In this document: one piece after another, positions 41,321-49,526 of the stretch | How the letters are laid out: each line of letters begins with the position of its first letter | How positions within the stretch are numbered: the stretch's first letter is position 1 | NCBI GenBank assembly: GCA_944389505.1 | Contig: CALXMP010000002.1 | Location: forward strand, 62,001-126,000 | Length of the DNA stretch: 64,000 nt | Origin: an uncultured Spirochaetaceae bacterium | GTDB lineage: Bacteria > Spirochaetota > Spirochaetia > Sphaerochaetales > Sphaerochaetaceae | Direction: 5' to 3' | Notes under the pieces: model-generated | The model's input: only the letters and a program-made list of their open reading frames with translations | The model's database searches: none | Told to the model about the DNA's origin: nothing | Made by a program: the position numbers and the translations under genes

Positions 41321-43044
41321 GGAAAAACGAATCCATGACGGACTTTGCCGCTGACAGGAACTCTGCGGTAAAGCGCTTCTTCAGCAAGGATTTCAGCCAG
41401 GTCATCGTATTCGCCATCCCAATGGTCTTCCTCGCTGTCTTCCTGCTCTATCCTATGGCGACGACGCTTGTTAGGGCATTCATGGCTCCTGCCGAGGATC
41501 TTGCCTTCCATGGCTTCAGCCTGGAGAGCTTCCAGCAGTTCTTCACGAGCAATCTCTATAAGAAGAGCCTTCTGAACTCCTTCATAGTCAGTATCGCGGT
41601 AACATTGCTATGCATCCTGATCGGTGTTCCGATGGGATACTGCGTTGCGAGGGTGAAGATGCCGGGTAAGCGCCTGATACTCTCTCTCGGAATACTTCCC
41701 ATCATCATGCCGTCATTCGTCGGTGCATTCACATGGGTCATACTCCTTGGAAGGAATGGTATCGTAAGGCATTTTTTCCGTCTGCTGCATATCGAGCTGC
41801 CTTCGATATACGGTATGTTCGGCATGATACTCTGCATGACGCTGACTTACTATCCGTTCGTTTTCCAGCTCAGCTATGGTGCGTTCGCATCTGCCAATTC
41901 CCTCCTGGAGGAGTCGGCTGCTCTGATGGGTGCGAAGAGATCGAGGATCATGAGGACGATAACCTTCCCTCTGATCCTTCCTTCCCTTGGCGCTGCAGCG
42001 CTCCTTGTATTCGTCAGGGCAATCGGAAACTTCGGTATTCCCGCAATCATCGGAGGAAACAACTATGTTCTCCCGACGCTGATCTTCTTCGAGGTCAATG
42101 GCTTCTGGAACATAAACGGTGCATCATCGATCGCTGTCGTCAATGTTGCGATAACAGCCTTTGTGCTCTGGCTCCAGAAGTGGATGGTATCACGCCATGA
42201 GTATGAGACGATATCCGCAACCCATACCGATGTGAAGCAGCATGAGAGCAAGGGAGCTGTCATCATCGCGACGGTATACTGCGCTATCATCCTTGTCATA
42301 TCGCTTCTGCCGCAGATTACGATCATAGTGATGTCGTTCTTCGAGAAGTGGACAGGGCTATTCCCTGAGGGATTCACGCTCTCGAACTACACGAGAATCC
42401 CAGAGTATTCGAGCCATGAGCTCTTCAACTCATTCTACCTCTCGATCCTTGCGACAGTTCTCTGCGCGCTTCTGGGAAGCATCGTTGCCTACATAACGGA
42501 GAGGAAGAAGCCTAAGGGAGCGGCGCTCCTTGACCTTTCTGTCATGGCACCATTCATCCTTCCTGGAACGGTTGTGTCCATCGCGCTTCTCTCAGCATTC
42601 TCCGGTTCGAGCGTGATACGCCTCACTGGAACGTATACTATCATCGTCATATCGTACATGATACGAAGAACGCCGTATGTATACAGAAGCGTCTCTGCAT
42701 CCCTGACGCAGCTCAATCCATCGCTCGAGGAGGCCAGCACGATCATGGGTGCGACATGGTTCTATACATTCCGCAAGGTAAGTGTTCCATTGATTCTTCC
42801 TGCGATTATCTCTGGATCGATTCTCACGCTGACGACGCTTCTCCAGGAGCTCAGCACGACGATCCTTCTCTATTCGGGAAATACGAGGACGGTTCCTATC
42901 CAGATCTATGGAGCCGTGCAGGATGGAAAGCTGGGACAGGCAAGTGCTCTCTCCGTCGTACTCCTTGTAGTCGTCTTCATAATCGTCTATGCGATGAATC
43001 ACAGGAAGGGCAAAGGGGATTTCTCCTCATCCTTCAAGATGTAA
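41317..43044 (+). CDS. FbpB/AfuB-type permease with two fused transmembrane halves
   Basis: 575 residues, about twelve membrane helices, made of two BPD_transp_1 domains. The EAA-like coupling loops are LLEESAALMGAKRSRIMRTI in the first half and SLEEASTIMGATWFYTFRKV in the second. This fused form is standard for ferric and hexose-phosphate (Afu) transporters. Last gene of the operon, followed by a terminator at 43068. Confidence 0.93.
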   Translation: MRKNESMTDFAADRNSAVKRFFSKDFSQVIVFAIPMVFLAVFLLYPMATTLVRAFMAPAEDLAFHGFSLESFQQFFTSNLYKKSLLNSFIVSIAVTLLCILIGVPMGYCVARVKMPGKRLILSLGILPIIMPSFVGAFTWVILLGRNGIVRHFFRLLHIELPSIYGMFGMILCMTLTYYPFVFQLSYGAFASANSLLEESAALMGAKRSRIMRTITFPLILPSLGAAALLVFVRAIGNFGIPAIIGGNNYVLPTLIFFEVNGFWNINGASSIAVVNVAITAFVLWLQKWMVSRHEYETISATHTDVKQHESKGAVIIATVYCAIILVISLLPQITIIVMSFFEKWTGLFPEGFTLSNYTRIPEYSSHELFNSFYLSILATVLCALLGSIVAYITERKKPKGAALLDLSVMAPFILPGTVVSIALLSAFSGSSVIRLTGTYTIIVISYMIRRTPYVYRSVSASLTQLNPSLEEASTIMGATWFYTFRKVSVPLILPAIISGSILTLTTLLQELSTTILLYSGNTRTVPIQIYGAVQDGKLGQASALSVVLLVVVFIIVYAMNHRKGKGDFSSSFKM

Positions 43045-43067
43045 TAGACCTCCTTTCACAGACTCCG

Positions 43068-43100
43068 AAGGACTGCTCAGCGATGGGCAGTCCTTCCCTT
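43068..43100 (+). terminator. Terminator of the AfuABC-like operon
   Basis: AAGGACTGC pairs with GCAGTCCTT over a 10-base loop, followed by TCCCTT-type tail. Confidence 0.65.
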
Positions 43101-43170
43101 GCATCATAAAGAAAGAGCCGAGGAGTCATCAGTTTCATCAATGACTCGGATTCCTGGTGTGCTCAAGGTA

Positions 43171-43204
43171 GAAAAGAACAGCACCCTATAGATCATAGAG
43201 TGCT
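43171..43204 (-). terminator. Terminator of nagA-nagB
   Basis: On the minus strand AGCACTCTA and TAGGGTGCT form a stem with one G-U pair, followed by TTCTTTTC. It lies 42 bases after the nagB stop. Confidence 0.6.
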
Positions 43205-43245
43205 GAGAAATCCTTGAACTATTATGCCGGGATGCAGGCACAGCA

Positions 43246-43977
43246 TCACATTCCAAGAAGCTTTGATGCCGATTCCCTGTCTATGAAGAGATTCCAGTCA
43301 GGATGGGTCTTCAGTATCGTTGCAGGGACTGCTGGATTGACGGGCTTTGTTATCGTGTTGTATATCGCCTCGGCCTTAACGCTATGCGGGACGGATGATA
43401 CGATATGCTCTGCCGATAGTATCTGCCTCACGCACATTGTGATAGCCTTCTCAGGGACTTCATCGATAGATCCGAACCATCCTTCTCCGACCTGCTGCAT
43501 CCTGCATCTTGTATCAAGCGTGACAACCTTGTATGCAGCATCCGTGTCGAAGTCTGCAGGAGGATCATTGAATGCTACATGACCGTTCTCACCGATACCG
43601 ATCACACCGACATCGATTCTGTCCCGCCGGAGCTCTTTTGTGAGATTATCGAGGCATTCCTCGTTCTCCACGAACCATGCAGCCTTCAATCTGACCTTCG
43701 ATACAAAGCGCTCCTTGAGATACTTCCTGAAGCTTGCAGGATGGGATTCATCCAGTCCTACATACTCATCGAGATGGAACATCTCGACCTTCGTCCAGTC
43801 GACATCTTCCTTCACAAGTGCTTCCAGCGTCTCGAACTGGCTAGCGCCTGTGGAGAGGATCATCCTTGCGCTCCCTTTCTCTCTGATTGCATCATTGAGA
43901 AGCGCTGCGATCTTCTTTGCCGCTCTCTTTCCAAGTTCTGCCGCGTTATCCGCGATATCGATATGTATATTCATCAT
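43246..43977 (-). CDS. nagB: Glucosamine-6-phosphate deaminase
   Basis: 243 residues. Converts GlcN6P to fructose-6-phosphate and ammonia. Conserved segments: ILSTGASQFETLEALV (phosphate loop), FHLDEYVGL with catalytic Asp, GIGENGHVAFNDPP with the proton-transfer His and Glu, and VPHSVKAEAIYNT. AGGAG lies before the ATG, which overlaps the nagA stop by 4 bases. Confidence 0.94.
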   Translation of the reverse strand: MMNIHIDIADNAAELGKRAAKKIAALLNDAIREKGSARMILSTGASQFETLEALVKEDVDWTKVEMFHLDEYVGLDESHPASFRKYLKERFVSKVRLKAAWFVENEECLDNLTKELRRDRIDVGVIGIGENGHVAFNDPPADFDTDAAYKVVTLDTRCRMQQVGEGWFGSIDEVPEKAITMCVRQILSAEHIVSSVPHSVKAEAIYNTITKPVNPAVPATILKTHPDWNLFIDRESASKLLGM

Positions 43978-45128
43978 TTTCTCCTTTCTCCTCCAAGGAA
44001 GACTATCTCAGTCTCAAGATCATCGCTGAGGACGATGAGGTCGGCATCCTTTCCTTCCTCTATCGATCCCTTGCACCCAGCTATGCCAAGAGCCTCAGCT
44101 GGCTGCAGTGAAAGTATTCTGAAGATATCGGGAAGGGGAAGGGAAAGCACTGTTCTCAGCGTCCTTGCCATGCTGTCACCTATTGCCACGGAGCCTGCGT
44201 ACGCGCTCCTGTCAGGGAGCTTCGCCACACCATCCTCGACAATTACATCAAGTCCATTGTCCCTTGGACCGAGTATCGAAGGGCCTTCACCCATTCCCGC
44301 AGCCCTCATGCTATCCGAGCATCCTGTTATTCTGTCATTGCGCTTGAGGCGGAATATCAGGCGAAGAAGATCAGGAGGGAGATGGTAGCCATCGGGTATG
44401 ATCTCCGTATAGAGCTCATCGATGAGGTATCCGCTCTCGACAGTCCCAAGTATCCTTCTTCCGTTCACACGCTTTATCGTGGACATTCCCGAATAGAAGT
44501 GGGTGAGCATCCTCAGCCCATGGTCGAATGCTCTTGAGATATCATCATAGGTGGCGGAAGTGTGGGCCGCTGAGAGCATTATGCCTTCCTTCCTCAGAAT
44601 GTCCATCATCACATCCGATCCTTCAAGCTCCGGCGCGAATGACCAGCGCTTTATATTTCCCTTTGCCATATCGAGAACCTTTTTGCAGTACTCTATATCG
44701 ACAGGGCGGATGAAGCGCTCCTCCTGCGCTCCTTTTTCCTCCTGCGAGAAAAAAGGTCCCTCAAGATGGATCCCTATGATATTCCTGTGCACATTCCTGT
44801 CTATTCCATTGAATCTTTCAATGAAGCTGAAGAGCGCCTCGTCAGATGCAGATACAGCAGTGGGAAGAATGGATGTTACACCATGCATGAGATGGCATTC
44901 CGAAGCCTTTGCAATGGCTTCATCATCATTGTCGAGGAAATCATAGCCACCGCCACCATGGGAGTGGAGCTCGACAATGCCCGGGGCAAGATACTTCCAC
45001 TTAAGATCAAGGCGAGGGGCGCCTGGGATGGGCTCTATGGATATCCTCCTGATAAGATGGCCTTCAATCTCCACCGATCCAGGAATCACTTCATCCTTCA
45101 ATATGATGCGGGCATTCTCAAGAACCAT
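43974..45128 (-). CDS. nagA: N-acetylglucosamine-6-phosphate deacetylase
   Basis: 384-residue amidohydrolase. N-terminal metal-binding motif VELHSHGGGGYDF (His55, His57), HLEGPFF with metal Glu, SAAHTSATYDD, and the catalytic Asp in ITGCSDSMRAAG. Produces GlcN6P for NagB, cytosolic. The CTTT-rich array lies upstream on the same strand; the local ribosome binding site is weak. Confidence 0.93.
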   Translation of the reverse strand: MVLENARIILKDEVIPGSVEIEGHLIRRISIEPIPGAPRLDLKWKYLAPGIVELHSHGGGGYDFLDNDDEAIAKASECHLMHGVTSILPTAVSASDEALFSFIERFNGIDRNVHRNIIGIHLEGPFFSQEEKGAQEERFIRPVDIEYCKKVLDMAKGNIKRWSFAPELEGSDVMMDILRKEGIMLSAAHTSATYDDISRAFDHGLRMLTHFYSGMSTIKRVNGRRILGTVESGYLIDELYTEIIPDGYHLPPDLLRLIFRLKRNDRITGCSDSMRAAGMGEGPSILGPRDNGLDVIVEDGVAKLPDRSAYAGSVAIGDSMARTLRTVLSLPLPDIFRILSLQPAEALGIAGCKGSIEEGKDADLIVLSDDLETEIVFLGGERRK

Positions 45129-45139
45129 AATTCTTACTC

Positions 45140-45205
45140 TCTTCTTTCATTTTACCATCAAAAGAAAGAACGAAAAAGGAAAATAAGCATTAAATGAAAG
45201 AATAG
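45140..45205 (-). promoter_or_regulatory. CTTTC/CTTTTT-repeat array before nagA
   Basis: On the minus strand at least six CTTT units occur (CTTTCCT, CTTTCAT, CCTTTTTCG, CTTTCTTTTGATGG). The part nearest the gene aligns with the array before the phosphomutase: both read TTTTC, TTTTTC, TTCTTTCTTTT and then an ATG-like triplet with small gaps. Best read as an operator for the DeoR-family regulator. Confidence 0.5.
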
Positions 45206-45313
45206 GAAAGAATAAGCGAGTCTGTCGTTGAGAAGGACCTGATTTGTAAGAGGAGATAACCGACAGTCATATCGATATCCTGATATTAGTCAGAGACTTG
45301 TGGGAAATGAAGA

Positions 45314-45673
45314 TCAGATAAACCTTGCGACGGAGACATCGAAAAGAGCAGCAAGCTCCTTTGCGGTCTTACGGCTTATCGGTTTGCGATCATTCTCCAT
45401 ATCGGAAATGAACTGCTTGGATGTACCGAGTTTTTTTGCAAGCTCTGTCTGAGTCATGCCAACGAGCTTTCTGTAGAACCTCAGATTCTTTCCTGGTGTG
45501 TCCTCGCTTTCAAGTTCCTTGAACCAATCCATTTCCATTGCATTAACCATATCATCTCTATCAACCCTGACATTTTCATCGCCGTATTCCTTTCTCAGAC
45601 CGGAAATGAGTTTTTCAGGAATAATCCCTGTGATGCTGAAATCAATAGGGGGCTTTCTCACGGCTACCAACAT
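45314..45673 (-). CDS. HigA-like antitoxin with XRE helix-turn-helix
   Basis: 119 residues. The C-terminal 60 carry an HTH_3 domain (MTQTELAKKLGTSKQFISDME, then RKTAKELAALFDV). The N-terminal half would neutralise the toxin encoded just upstream. GGAGGT lies 5 bases before the ATG; the reading frames overlap by 32 bases. Toxin-first order is the HigBA arrangement. It probably represses the shared promoter. Confidence 0.85.
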   Translation of the reverse strand: MLVAVRKPPIDFSITGIIPEKLISGLRKEYGDENVRVDRDDMVNAMEMDWFKELESEDTPGKNLRFYRKLVGMTQTELAKKLGTSKQFISDMENDRKPISRKTAKELAALFDVSVARFI

Positions 45674-45908
45674 ATTCTACCTCCACTATATACTTCCCGT
45701 CTTCGCATCGCCAGCAGGCAATCCAGCTATATGCAAGATGGCAATGATACGTTACTTTACCGATTTTGCTGTAGTTGTGATACTTCGGCTGTACCGGTCC
45801 CTTTTCTGCTATATCGATAATCAGATTCCTCAGAGTTAGCTGGGCATTCCTTGGCATCTGTCTTATTACTCGATTGAGCTTCTTGGACATGTTCACAACA
45901 TATTTCAT
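45642..45908 (-). CDS. HigB/RelE-superfamily toxin
   Basis: 88 residues, basic, RelE/ParE fold: a helical hairpin (MSKKLNRVIRQMPRNAQLTL) and C-terminal strands ending VEVEYVGSREKAPY. Members cleave mRNA on the ribosome. Start at 45908 is chosen because TACAAT ends 6 bases upstream and TTGACT lies 17 bases further, a strong promoter that leaves no room for a leader. Confidence 0.8.
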   Translation of the reverse strand: MKYVVNMSKKLNRVIRQMPRNAQLTLRNLIIDIAEKGPVQPKYHNYSKIGKVTYHCHLAYSWIACWRCEDGKYIVEVEYVGSREKAPY

Positions 45909-45914
45909 ATGCAA

Positions 45915-45943
45915 ATTGTACTAAGTTTTATAGTACTAGTCAA
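45915..45943 (-). promoter_or_regulatory. higBA promoter with operator in the spacer
   Basis: Minus strand TTGACT (45943-45938), 17-base spacer, TACAAT (45920-45915), 6 bases before the toxin ATG. The inverted repeat GTACTA-N7-TAGTAC (45918-45936) fills the spacer and overlaps the -10. This is the expected position for autorepression by the HTH antitoxin. Confidence 0.65.
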
Positions 45944-46077
45944 ATAATTTCTGATATCATTGGTCAGGAAGGCTTTGCCAAGCTAGAAAATTGGACGGAT
46001 TAAGCTCATATCATCCAAGTGCAAGTGGTCTGGGAGAAGCCTGCTGCGTCAGATGTAAATTTAGGTCAATAAAAAAT

Positions 46078-47928
46078 TTATTCCTCGTTCTTCTCTTCAA
46101 GCTCCATCCAGCGCTCAGTCATTCTTTCAAGCTCTTCCTTCTTCTCGTTGTATAGCTTTGTTCGTTCAGCTATTGTTCCGAATTCAGTACTGTCAACGGT
46201 TGAGAATGATTCTTCGAGCTTTGCTATAAGGGCCTCAGTTTCAGCTATCCTAGTCTCGATTTCCTCAAGCTCCTTCTTCTCTTTGTATGTCAGACCCTTT
46301 CTTTCCCTCTGTGGACGCTCTGCCTTCTGCTTTATCTGCGGTTCTTCCTGCTTTCTTTCCGCATCCTCAGCTTCCTTCCATTCGGTGTAGTTGCCAGGAA
46401 AGAGCGTTATCTTCCCATCCCTGATTACAAGCAGCATCTCCGTTGTTATATCCAGGAAGGTCCTGTCATGCGATGTGATGACTACAGTGCCGCTGAATGA
46501 GGAGATATAATCCTCAAGGTTCTCTATCGTCTCGATATCAAGATCATTCGTTGGTTCGTCGAGTATCAGGAAGTTCGGGTTTGACAATAGCCTTGTAATG
46601 AGATACAGCCTTCTGCGCTCTCCGCCTGAAAGCATTCCTATGGGAGTTCTCTGCATGCGGGGAGGGAAGCCGAATCGCTCGAGGAAAGCAGATGCCGACA
46701 TCTCCTCCTTCTCCGAAAGTCTTATTGTCTTGCCTATATCCTCAGCATATTCAAGGACGGTCTTTGAGGACTGCAGGTCACGGCCGAGCTGGTCATAGTA
46801 CCCGAAGTGCGTGTTAACTCCCTTGTCTACAGAACCATTATCAGGTTCGGTACGGCCTGTGAGGATATCGAGGAGGGTGGACTTTCCAGAGCCATTCCTT
46901 CCCACAAGACCGATGCGCTGTCCCTTCTGGAATGAGAATGTGAAATCCGAGAAGAGCATCTTTCCATCGTATTCCTTCGCTATTCCCTCCGCTTCAAGGA
47001 CCTTCTTCCCCATGCGGCGCATTCCAGATGTGAATTCCCTCTGCCTAGGATCCCTCACGGAGTGGAGCGAGTCCTCCATTTCCTCAATTCTGTCCTTCCT
47101 GTTCTTGTCCTTGCCCGTCCTTGCCTTCGGTCCTCTGAGAAGCCATTTGCGCTCCCTTCTGAGGATAGTCTCCAGACGCTCCTGTTCCTTCTCATTCATC
47201 CTTATGCGCTCCTCGCGCCTTTCGAGGTATGCGGAGAAGGAGCCCGGATGGCGATAGAAGTGCTTCCTGTCCAGCTCCCAGATCGTGGAGCAGCATTGGT
47301 TGAGGATATGGCGGTCATGGGTGACGATGATCACCGCAGCACTGCTTTCAGTGATCCACGTCTCGAGGAACTCTATCGATGGAATATCAAGATGGTTCGT
47401 CGGCTCGTCGAGAAGGAGGAGATCTGGACTGACGGAGAGAGCCCTTGCGATTGCCGTCTTCTTCTGCTCTCCACCCGACAGGTCTGCCATGCGCTTCGTA
47501 AGAGGCTCTGCCATGCCGAGCTTGCCGAGGTAGCCTTCAAAGCGTCTCTCAGCTTCCCATAGATTCTCCTTCTCGATCTCCTCGAAGAGCTTCTGGGCAT
47601 CGCTTCCTTCTTCCAGTGCTTTCCTGTATGCATCAAGCTTTTTTATGACCATGTTGTCTGAATCATAGAAGAAGTCCATGATGGTCGCATCATCGGAAAA
47701 GGAGATGTCCTGGGGAAGGTAGAAGAAGTTCGTCCCGTTCTTCATCGATACCTTGCCCTCATCCTGGACGATAAGGCCTGCGATTGTCTTCAGGAACGTC
47801 GATTTACCCGAGCCGTTCTTGCCAACGATTCCGGCTTTCTCTCCCTCATCGAGGCCAAGTGTTGCCTCCTCGAAGAGGGGCTCATCATTAAGTGTCTTCG
47901 AAAGATTCTCTATTGATAGGATATTCAC
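46078..47928 (-). CDS. ABC-F family ATPase (Uup/YdiF type)
   Basis: 616 residues with two ABC domains (Walker A GKNGSGKST and GRNGSGKST; signatures LSGGEQKKT and LSGGERRR), a charged linker between them (about 240-300) and a C-terminal coiled coil (ERKGLTYKEKKELEEIETRI...). No membrane part. ABC-F proteins act on the ribosome in translation control or antibiotic resistance; the coiled-coil end resembles Uup/YdiF. GTG start at 47928 lies 6 bases after TAGAAT, a leaderless arrangement. Confidence 0.9.
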   Translation of the reverse strand: MNILSIENLSKTLNDEPLFEEATLGLDEGEKAGIVGKNGSGKSTFLKTIAGLIVQDEGKVSMKNGTNFFYLPQDISFSDDATIMDFFYDSDNMVIKKLDAYRKALEEGSDAQKLFEEIEKENLWEAERRFEGYLGKLGMAEPLTKRMADLSGGEQKKTAIARALSVSPDLLLLDEPTNHLDIPSIEFLETWITESSAAVIIVTHDRHILNQCCSTIWELDRKHFYRHPGSFSAYLERREERIRMNEKEQERLETILRRERKWLLRGPKARTGKDKNRKDRIEEMEDSLHSVRDPRQREFTSGMRRMGKKVLEAEGIAKEYDGKMLFSDFTFSFQKGQRIGLVGRNGSGKSTLLDILTGRTEPDNGSVDKGVNTHFGYYDQLGRDLQSSKTVLEYAEDIGKTIRLSEKEEMSASAFLERFGFPPRMQRTPIGMLSGGERRRLYLITRLLSNPNFLILDEPTNDLDIETIENLEDYISSFSGTVVITSHDRTFLDITTEMLLVIRDGKITLFPGNYTEWKEAEDAERKQEEPQIKQKAERPQRERKGLTYKEKKELEEIETRIAETEALIAKLEESFSTVDSTEFGTIAERTKLYNEKKEELERMTERWMELEEKNEE

Positions 47929-47934
47929 ACCGTG

Positions 47935-47963
47935 ATTCTACATTTTCCAGGGCTTTCTGTGAA
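47935..47963 (-). promoter_or_regulatory. Promoter of the ABC-F gene
   Basis: Minus strand TTCACA (47963-47958), 17-base spacer, TAGAAT (47940-47935), ending 6 bases before GTG 47928. Confidence 0.6.
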
Positions 47964-47993
47964 TTGAAACCCCACGCCTTAATCAGGTACAAT
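47964..47993 (+). promoter_or_regulatory. Promoter of the FAD-dehydrogenase operon
   Basis: TTGAAA (47964-47969), 18-base spacer, TACAAT (47988-47993), ending 6 bases before the ATG at 48000. Its -35 directly abuts that of the divergent ABC-F promoter. Confidence 0.65.
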
Positions 47994-47999
47994 CGCCGC

Positions 48000-49526
48000 A
48001 TGGTCAAGGATATCGATATAGTGCTCAGACCTGAGGAGATGAATGACGGGAGAGCTCTCAGGCGCATAGCTTCAAAGAAGCTCTCGATCTCATCTAGTGA
48101 TGTGAGCCATGTCACAGTGCTCAGAAGGAGCATCGATGCCCGCAGAAGGGATATTAAGATCAATGAGAGGGTAAGGGTATATGCAGGCGAGGATCCAGTG
48201 CCTGAGCATCCTTTCGTATTCCCATCCGTCCATTCATCCCCATCTGCTGTAGTCGTTGGAGCTGGTCCTGCAGGTCTTTTCGCAGCGCTTACGCTTATAG
48301 AGAACGGTATCCGCCCGATAATCCTGGAGCGAGGGAAGGATGTCCATAGCCGACGTATCGATACGGCAGCTTTATCAAGGGATGGAAAGCTCAATCCTGA
48401 GTCGAACTACGCATTCGGAGAGGGAGGTGCTGGAGCATACTCCGACGGGAAGCTTTATACGCGGTCTCTCAAGCGCGGGGATGCAGGAAAGATCCTCCGC
48501 CTCCTTGTCCAGCATGGTGCTGATGAGTCCATACTCTATGACTCCCATCCTCATATCGGGTCTGACAGGCTGCCCAAGATCATCGAGAACATAAGGAATA
48601 CGATAATCTCCTCCGGCGGGGAGGTACGCTTCTCATCCAGAGTAACAGGGCTAATGAGAAAAGGCGATGAAGTCACAGGCGCAGTCCTTGAAAGCGGAGA
48701 GGAGATCTCTGGCCCTGTGATACTCGCAACGGGCCATAGCGCAAAGGATGTCTATTCATTCCTTGCCGATAATGGCTTCTCAATCGAAGCGAAGAGCACC
48801 GCTGTCGGCGTCAGGCTGGAGCAGCCTCAGGCTCTTATCGATTCAATCCAGTACCATTCGGAAAAAAGGAGTCCGTTCCTTCCTCCTGCGTCCTACTCAT
48901 TCAAGGTGCAGATCGATGGGAGGGGCGTCTATTCCTTCTGCATGTGCCCGGGAGGTTCCGTTGTACCTGCATCGACCGAGGAGAGGCTTCTTGTAATCAA
49001 TGGCATGTCCCCTGCATCTCGGCGTGGCAGGTGGGCCAATAGCGGCATGATAACCGAGATCAGGAAGGAGGAAATCGCGGGCGATGATCCATTCCGCGTC
49101 CTGAGGTATATCGAGAGCATAGAGCGCTCTTCGTTCATCCCAGGGTTCATTGCACCCGCTGAGCGTATGACCGATTTCTGCTACGACAGACCTTCCGGAA
49201 CCCTTCCTGATTCAACCTATCGTCCGGGGCTTTCCGCATCCAGGCTTGATGACATCCTGCCTCCTGTTGTCGTATCATCGCTCCGGCAGGGATTCCTTGC
49301 ATTCTCTGACATGACACGCGGCCGCTTCCTGACAGAGGAGGGAACGGTCATCGCATGCGAGACAAGGACTTCATCCCCCGTCCGCATCCTCCGCGATGGA
49401 TCGATGAGGCAGGGAAGGGGCCTTTATCCTGCAGGTGAAGGCGCAGGGTATGCCGGAGGAATCGTCTCTGCCGCTATAGATGGGACCGAGGCCGCGCTCT
49501 GTCTCAGGAGGGACTTGAATGGCTAA
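48000..49526 (+). CDS. FAD-dependent dehydrogenase (COG2509 family)
   Basis: 508 residues. An N-terminal helical domain of about 75 residues precedes the dinucleotide-binding motif VVGAGPAGLFAALTL and the second FAD contact LERGKDVHSR. The segment NPESNYAFGEGGAGAYSDGKLYTR is characteristic of this uncharacterised group. The C-terminal end GEGAGYAGGIVSAAIDG completes the FAD site. Substrate unknown. Start 48000 fits the promoter and the family; no ribosome binding site. It overlaps azlC by 8 bases. Confidence 0.9.
   Translation: MVKDIDIVLRPEEMNDGRALRRIASKKLSISSSDVSHVTVLRRSIDARRRDIKINERVRVYAGEDPVPEHPFVFPSVHSSPSAVVVGAGPAGLFAALTLIENGIRPIILERGKDVHSRRIDTAALSRDGKLNPESNYAFGEGGAGAYSDGKLYTRSLKRGDAGKILRLLVQHGADESILYDSHPHIGSDRLPKIIENIRNTIISSGGEVRFSSRVTGLMRKGDEVTGAVLESGEEISGPVILATGHSAKDVYSFLADNGFSIEAKSTAVGVRLEQPQALIDSIQYHSEKRSPFLPPASYSFKVQIDGRGVYSFCMCPGGSVVPASTEERLLVINGMSPASRRGRWANSGMITEIRKEEIAGDDPFRVLRYIESIERSSFIPGFIAPAERMTDFCYDRPSGTLPDSTYRPGLSASRLDDILPPVVVSSLRQGFLAFSDMTRGRFLTEEGTVIACETRTSSPVRILRDGSMRQGRGLYPAGEGAGYAGGIVSAAIDGTEAALCLRRDLNG

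Noticed and set aside
39154-43044. Annotation of the ABC transporter as a ferric iron system.
   Set aside because: Family similarity alone; the local genes are all carbohydrate related and no iron regulator site was seen, so the sugar-phosphate reading is preferred.
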